A stretch of DNA of 15,885 nucleotides, taken from NCBI GenBank assembly GCA_020056895.1, contig JAGVGV010000587.1, positions 1 through 15,885 of the forward strand. The letters are read 5' to 3'. The notes under the pieces were generated by a model. It worked only from the letters and a program-made list of their open reading frames with translations, made no database searches and was not told the origin of the DNA. The position numbers were made by a program, and so were the translations under genes. The stretch is from Deltaproteobacteria bacterium. Its GTDB lineage: Bacteria; Desulfobacterota; Desulfarculia; Adiutricales; JAGVGV01. Of this stretch, positions 14,486-15,885 are shown one piece after another (the stretch's first letter is position 1; each line of letters opens with the position of its first letter).

Positions 14486-14550
14486 TGCAGTTTTACGTTT
14501 AATTCGTATGACGACAACTCCATACGGCTCTCCACATCCCATACATCCGA

Positions 14551-14573
14551 TAGGGCGGGGCATGCCTCACTCC
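14551..14573. repeat. Palindromic GC-rich repeat, unit D
   Basis: TAGGGCGGGGCATGCCTCAC is identical to the start of unit A for its first 18 bases. Its right part (CTCCAAC) agrees with unit B, linking the two elements. Confidence 0.65.
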
Positions 14574-14701
14574 AACGTTTTTTTACATCAGATCGGTATG
14601 AGGAACCGCCGGTGGAACACGGTGGGCAAACGAGACCGGTTTCCAAAATGATATAATCAGCCCGAGGCCGCCGTTAAACCCAGCTGCCCGGGAAAGCCGT
14701 A

Positions 14702-14932
14702 TTATTCGCCCAACGGGGCAATGCGGAAAAAAATGGCCACGGCGCTCAAAATGGAAAAAAGGGCGAACATCAGGCCGTTGCGGAGGGCCCGCTTTCGCAG
14801 GGTGGCGCCGATGATGGGGTTGAGCAGATCGTCTTCCACTTCCTTGCGGATTCTTTTGATTTTAAAAAAGGAATCCACCGCCAGGAACGAGAAGAACATG
14901 GCGGAAATGAATTTGATGAAGAATGTCAGCAT
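14702..14932 (-). CDS. Small two-helix membrane protein, function unknown
   Basis: A 76-residue protein with hydrophobic segments at about residues 3-22 and 53-69. They are separated by a charged stretch (KIKRIRKEVEDD) and a short linker. The start at 14932 is chosen because GGAGG stands six bases before the ATG; the longer frame to 15019 adds a basic, poorly protein-like N-terminus. No cofactor or catalytic motif is seen. Both ends probably lie on the same side of the inner membrane, forming a hairpin. It lies on the same strand as trmB, 302 bases downstream of it. No family is recognised and no role can be assigned. Confidence 0.65.
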   Translation of the reverse strand: MLTFFIKFISAMFFSFLAVDSFFKIKRIRKEVEDDLLNPIIGATLRKRALRNGLMFALFSILSAVAIFFRIAPLGE

Positions 14933-15234
14933 GAATGACCTCCGCGCCCCGGGCTGGCCCTCTGGTCTCCCCTTCGGCCTTTTCCGCCATCCGGAAACGA
15001 CCCGCTCCCAAACGTTCACGGTGGCGCGGATCGGACCCCACGCCGAAAAAGCCGTTTCCCTCTAATACGTTCGCTCGCCCCCTAACGCCCGGTAGTATAC
15101 CTGGATCACCACCGACATTCTACAGGAAAGTGCTGACCCTGGGTATCCAATCCGCCCAATGGCCCCGATTCGGTAAGGATTCGGCCGCGTAACGAACCTG
15201 GGTTGTTCCCCAAGGCCGCCAGGTCTTCCGGAAT
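14933..15234. other. Spacer between trmB and the small membrane protein gene
   Basis: No gene or known RNA was recognised in these 302 bases. On the minus strand a TATACT (complement of 15097-15102) could be a -10 box for the small membrane protein, but no good -35 matches it. GGAGG at the left end is the ribosome site of that gene. Confidence 0.45.
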
Positions 15235-15885
15235 TTACCGGCAGGCTTCAAACGCGATCTCCAGAGCCCGCATCACGCCCTGAGTCGGCACCACGTTTAG
15301 CTTTCCAGCCGGACCCAACCGCCAGCCCACGCCTTCGGGTTCGATTTTGATCCATAGTTCCTGAACCAGCCGGCCTTCGGAAATGAACGCCCGGACCAGC
15401 ACGATCTTCCGGATGGGATCGTATACTTGGTCGAAAAACTTGATGGTGACCGTCCCCACCTGGTTTTGGGGGACGAAACGGGCGGGATCGAACGATTCGA
15501 AACGATAAACCTGCACGGAAGGCTCCTCGGGCGCGGGAACCGCGATATGGGTTTCCTTGGCCAGATGGATTTCAAAAAAAGCGCTTTGGCCGTTTTCCAG
15601 CCATTTGCGTTCGTATTTGGTGTTTTCCCGGGCGTCAACGGTCCGGTCCCTGGCGGCCAGACCCGATCCGGGGACCTGTTCCAGTATCCAGTCCCTTAAG
15701 GGTTCAAAATCAGTCACGATGCGGGCCAGGCCGCCGGCGCGGAGCCGGCTGCTCAAAAGGGTAAGGAATTCCGTGGAAAACAGCCGCCTTTTCGCGTGCC
15801 GGTCCTTGGGCCAGGGAACGGGGAAGAGGGCGATGGCCTGATCGATGGATTCCGGACCGAACATTCGTTCCAGGCCGAGATGGGC
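15235..15885 (-). CDS. trmB: tRNA (guanine-N7)-methyltransferase TrmB with C-terminal extension (5' partial)
   Basis: The frame is open to the window edge: the codons before the ATG at 15864 read AHLGLER, in keeping with TrmB, so the start lies outside. TrmB uses S-adenosylmethionine to methylate G46 in the tRNA variable loop. Numbering from that internal Met, visible motifs are FPVPWPKDRHAKRRLF (14-29), TDFEPLRDW (51-59) and NTKYERKWLENG (81-92). The T, Y and E of TKYE and the RHxKRR basic cluster are intact. The family's FPDPW is FPVPW here, so an Asp thought to be important (D144 in E. coli numbering, from memory) is Val. The catalytic domain normally ends near residue 102. Here about 108 further residues follow (from ETHIAVPAPEE), beta-rich with alternating hydrophobics, which I do not recognise. 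The SAM-binding part lies outside the window. Confidence 0.85.
   Translation of the reverse strand, partial: AHLGLERMFGPESIDQAIALFPVPWPKDRHAKRRLFSTEFLTLLSSRLRAGGLARIVTDFEPLRDWILEQVPGSGLAARDRTVDARENTKYERKWLENGQSAFFEIHLAKETHIAVPAPEEPSVQVYRFESFDPARFVPQNQVGTVTIKFFDQVYDPIRKIVLVRAFISEGRLVQELWIKIEPEGVGWRLGPAGKLNVVPTQGVMRALEIAFEACR

Larger units (their letters stand above)
14398..14599. mobile_element. MITE-like intergenic element 2
   Basis: A perfect 8-bp terminal inverted repeat, ATACCGAT (14398-14405) and ATCGGTAT (14592-14599), bounds 202 bases holding two palindromic GC-rich units (14462-14485, 14551-14573) and a TTGACGTCAA palindrome (14417-14426). The last base of the lpd stop codon is the first base of the repeat. 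It has no coding capacity. It shares its ends (ATACCGA) and internal units with the element after tmcA. No target-site duplication is evident. Confidence 0.5.
14399..14701. other. Spacer between convergent lpd and the small membrane protein gene
   Basis: No gene was found in these 303 bases. Most is taken up by the inverted-repeat element 14398-14599. The remaining hundred bases hold no recognised signal. No separate lpd terminator is evident; the hairpin-forming unit at 14462-14485 may serve as one. Confidence 0.65.

Overview
The window is about 15.9 kb of GC-rich bacterial DNA. It carries two recognisable blocks: a Tmc-type transmembrane electron-transfer complex and a complete glycine cleavage system. 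Tmc genes are a hallmark of sulfate reducers, so the source is most likely a sulfate-reducing member of Desulfobacterota. The species cannot be named from the sequence.

Layout: (1) 1-3477, plus strand, a tmc operon in the order tmcD (5' end cut off by the window), tmcC, tmcB, tmcA. tmcB is broken by a one-base frameshift at a C run. (2) 3478-3802, spacer with a MITE-like element containing two palindromic GC-rich units, and a textbook terminator for the gene on the other strand. (3) 3803-5011, minus strand, an unusual protein joining a NYN nuclease domain, a Cys cluster and a cold-shock-like domain. (4) 5012-5485, spacer without a convincing gene. (5) 5486-6685, minus strand, an FAD/NAD(P)H oxidoreductase. 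(6) 6868-12792, minus strand, transcribed right to left: an Lrp/AsnC regulator, gcvT, gcvH, gcvPA, gcvPB and a double-ACT GcvR-like protein. (7) 12793-12970, a compact divergent promoter region. (8) 12971-14398, plus strand, dihydrolipoyl dehydrogenase (lpd), the L protein of the same system. (9) 14399-14701, a second MITE-like element and spacer. (10) 14702-14932, a 76-residue two-helix membrane protein. (11) 15235-15885, the 3' part of trmB with an unrecognised C-terminal extension.

How the genes work together: TmcA (periplasmic tetraheme cytochrome), TmcC (membrane cytochrome b), TmcB (cytoplasmic HdrD-like Fe-S protein) and TmcD would carry electrons between periplasmic cytochromes and the cytoplasmic side. 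GcvPA/GcvPB decarboxylate glycine onto the lipoyl arm of GcvH, GcvT passes the C1 unit to tetrahydrofolate, and Lpd reoxidises the arm. In autotrophic sulfate reducers the same enzymes can run backwards as glycine synthase; the sequence does not tell the direction. Two candidate regulators, Lrp-like and GcvR-like, bracket the gcv genes. The shared divergent promoter region suggests lpd and the gcv operon are controlled together.

No rRNA, tRNA, CRISPR array, phage gene or transposase was seen. The most unusual items are the NYN/cold-shock fusion, the paired MITE-like elements, the divergent promoter architecture, the tmcB frameshift and the extended TrmB.
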